In this document: positions 63,806 to 64,000 of the stretch, one piece after another
Layout of the letters: every line of letters begins with the position of its first letter
Numbering within the stretch: the first letter of the stretch is position 1
From: Sphingomonas_L flavalba_A
GTDB taxonomy: Bacteria > Pseudomonadota > Alphaproteobacteria > Sphingomonadales > Sphingomonadaceae
DNA: 64,000 nucleotides
Direction: 5' to 3'
Assembly: GCF_047553045.1 (NCBI RefSeq)
Contig: NZ_CP180208.1
Span: 2,790,001 to 2,854,000, forward strand
The notes under the pieces: generated by a model
Seen by the model: the letters and a program-made list of their open reading frames with translations, nothing else
What the model was told of the DNA's origin: nothing
The model's database searches: none
Position numbers and translations under genes: made by a program

Positions 63806-64000
63806 TCAGCGCGCCGCCGTCGCCGGAATGGCGACACCGGCGCCGGCCAGTTCGCGCTCCGCCTGGAAGAAACCGTAGGCGGGCACCACCTCCCCACTGC
63901 GATCGCTGATCGTATCCCACGCGGCCGCGACCCGGCGGGCGGCGTCCGGGCCGGTGCCGCCGATCTGCGCCCCTTCCGTAAGCGTGACGTTGGCGACGGC
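63806..64000 (-). CDS. C-terminal end of a probable short-chain dehydrogenase
   Basis: Only the last 64 residues are in the window. They read ...AWDTISDRSGEVVPAYGFFQ then AERELAGAGVAIPATAAR before the TGA at 63806-63808. The segment TISDRSG-x-VP-x-YGF-x-QAE resembles the C-terminal extension of some SDR-family oxidoreductases in sphingomonads, but the Rossmann fold and active site lie outside, so the family call is weak. It is read toward the carboxylesterase with which it may form an operon. Confidence 0.5.
   Translation of the reverse strand, partial: AVANVTLTEGAQIGGTGPDAARRVAAAWDTISDRSGEVVPAYGFFQAERELAGAGVAIPATAAR

Overview
The window is high-GC, gene-dense DNA that looks like a Sphingomonadales chromosome (Sphingomonas or a close relative). 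This is inferred from gene content and arrangement, not from a marker gene. The supporting signs are large TonB-dependent receptors, a Suv3-type helicase / S4 protein / FdxA / CarD run, mre-mrd and ruvB-ybgC-tol-pal clusters of alphaproteobacterial layout, a RamB/PrpR-type regulator beside prp genes, and one tRNA-Lys(CTT). Most genes overlap by 4 bases or lie within a few bases of each other, so they form long operons.

Layout. 1-7587: a divergent type II secretion (T2SS) locus, with gspL-M-E-F leftward and gspG-H-I-C-D rightward. 8019-14204: two exported amidohydrolases, then a TonB-dependent receptor behind a pair of tandem palindromes. 14345-18975: a leftward five-gene run that I consider the most unusual item here. 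It encodes a MshEN domain joined to a GspF-like membrane domain with no ATPase, then PilN/GspL-like, PilO/GspM-like and GspC/PilP-like proteins, then a TPR protein ending in a 2OG-Fe(II)-oxygenase-like domain. 19149-25678: a DUF2189 membrane protein and a complete RND efflux operon. 25922-31610: M23 peptidase, Suv3-like helicase, S4 protein, FdxA and CarD. 31728-35643: two GIN-domain (DUF2807-like) exported proteins and a second TonB-dependent receptor.

35700-37851 is a small accessory scar, visibly less GC-rich in parts. It holds a truncated IS3-family transposase, two small unknown proteins, an XRE regulator with a candidate operator and an unknown membrane protein, and it ends at the 3' end of tRNA-Lys. 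37919-43555 is the elongasome operon mreB-C-D-mrdA-rodA (leftward). 43691-49365 holds mutL, a YnfA-family protein, ccmAB, a minimal zincin, phhB, a hemerythrin-like protein, a 36-aa membrane microprotein plus a PspC protein behind a sigma-54-like promoter, and an exported peroxiredoxin. 49398-54866 is ruvB-ybgC-tolQRAB-pal. 54928-56439 is an isolated cpaF. 56556-62008 is the methylcitrate (propionate) module: a small unknown gene, then prpD-C-B and prpR. The window ends in an exported carboxylesterase and the tail of a probable SDR enzyme.

How it fits together: the envelope dominates. The window covers cell-wall elongation (Mre/Mrd), outer-membrane constriction (Tol-Pal), protein export (T2SS plus the cryptic platform), efflux (RND), uptake (two TonB-dependent receptors) and periplasmic hydrolases. 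All calls were made by eye from translated sequence. No database search was possible, so family names for weak cases are marked as inference.
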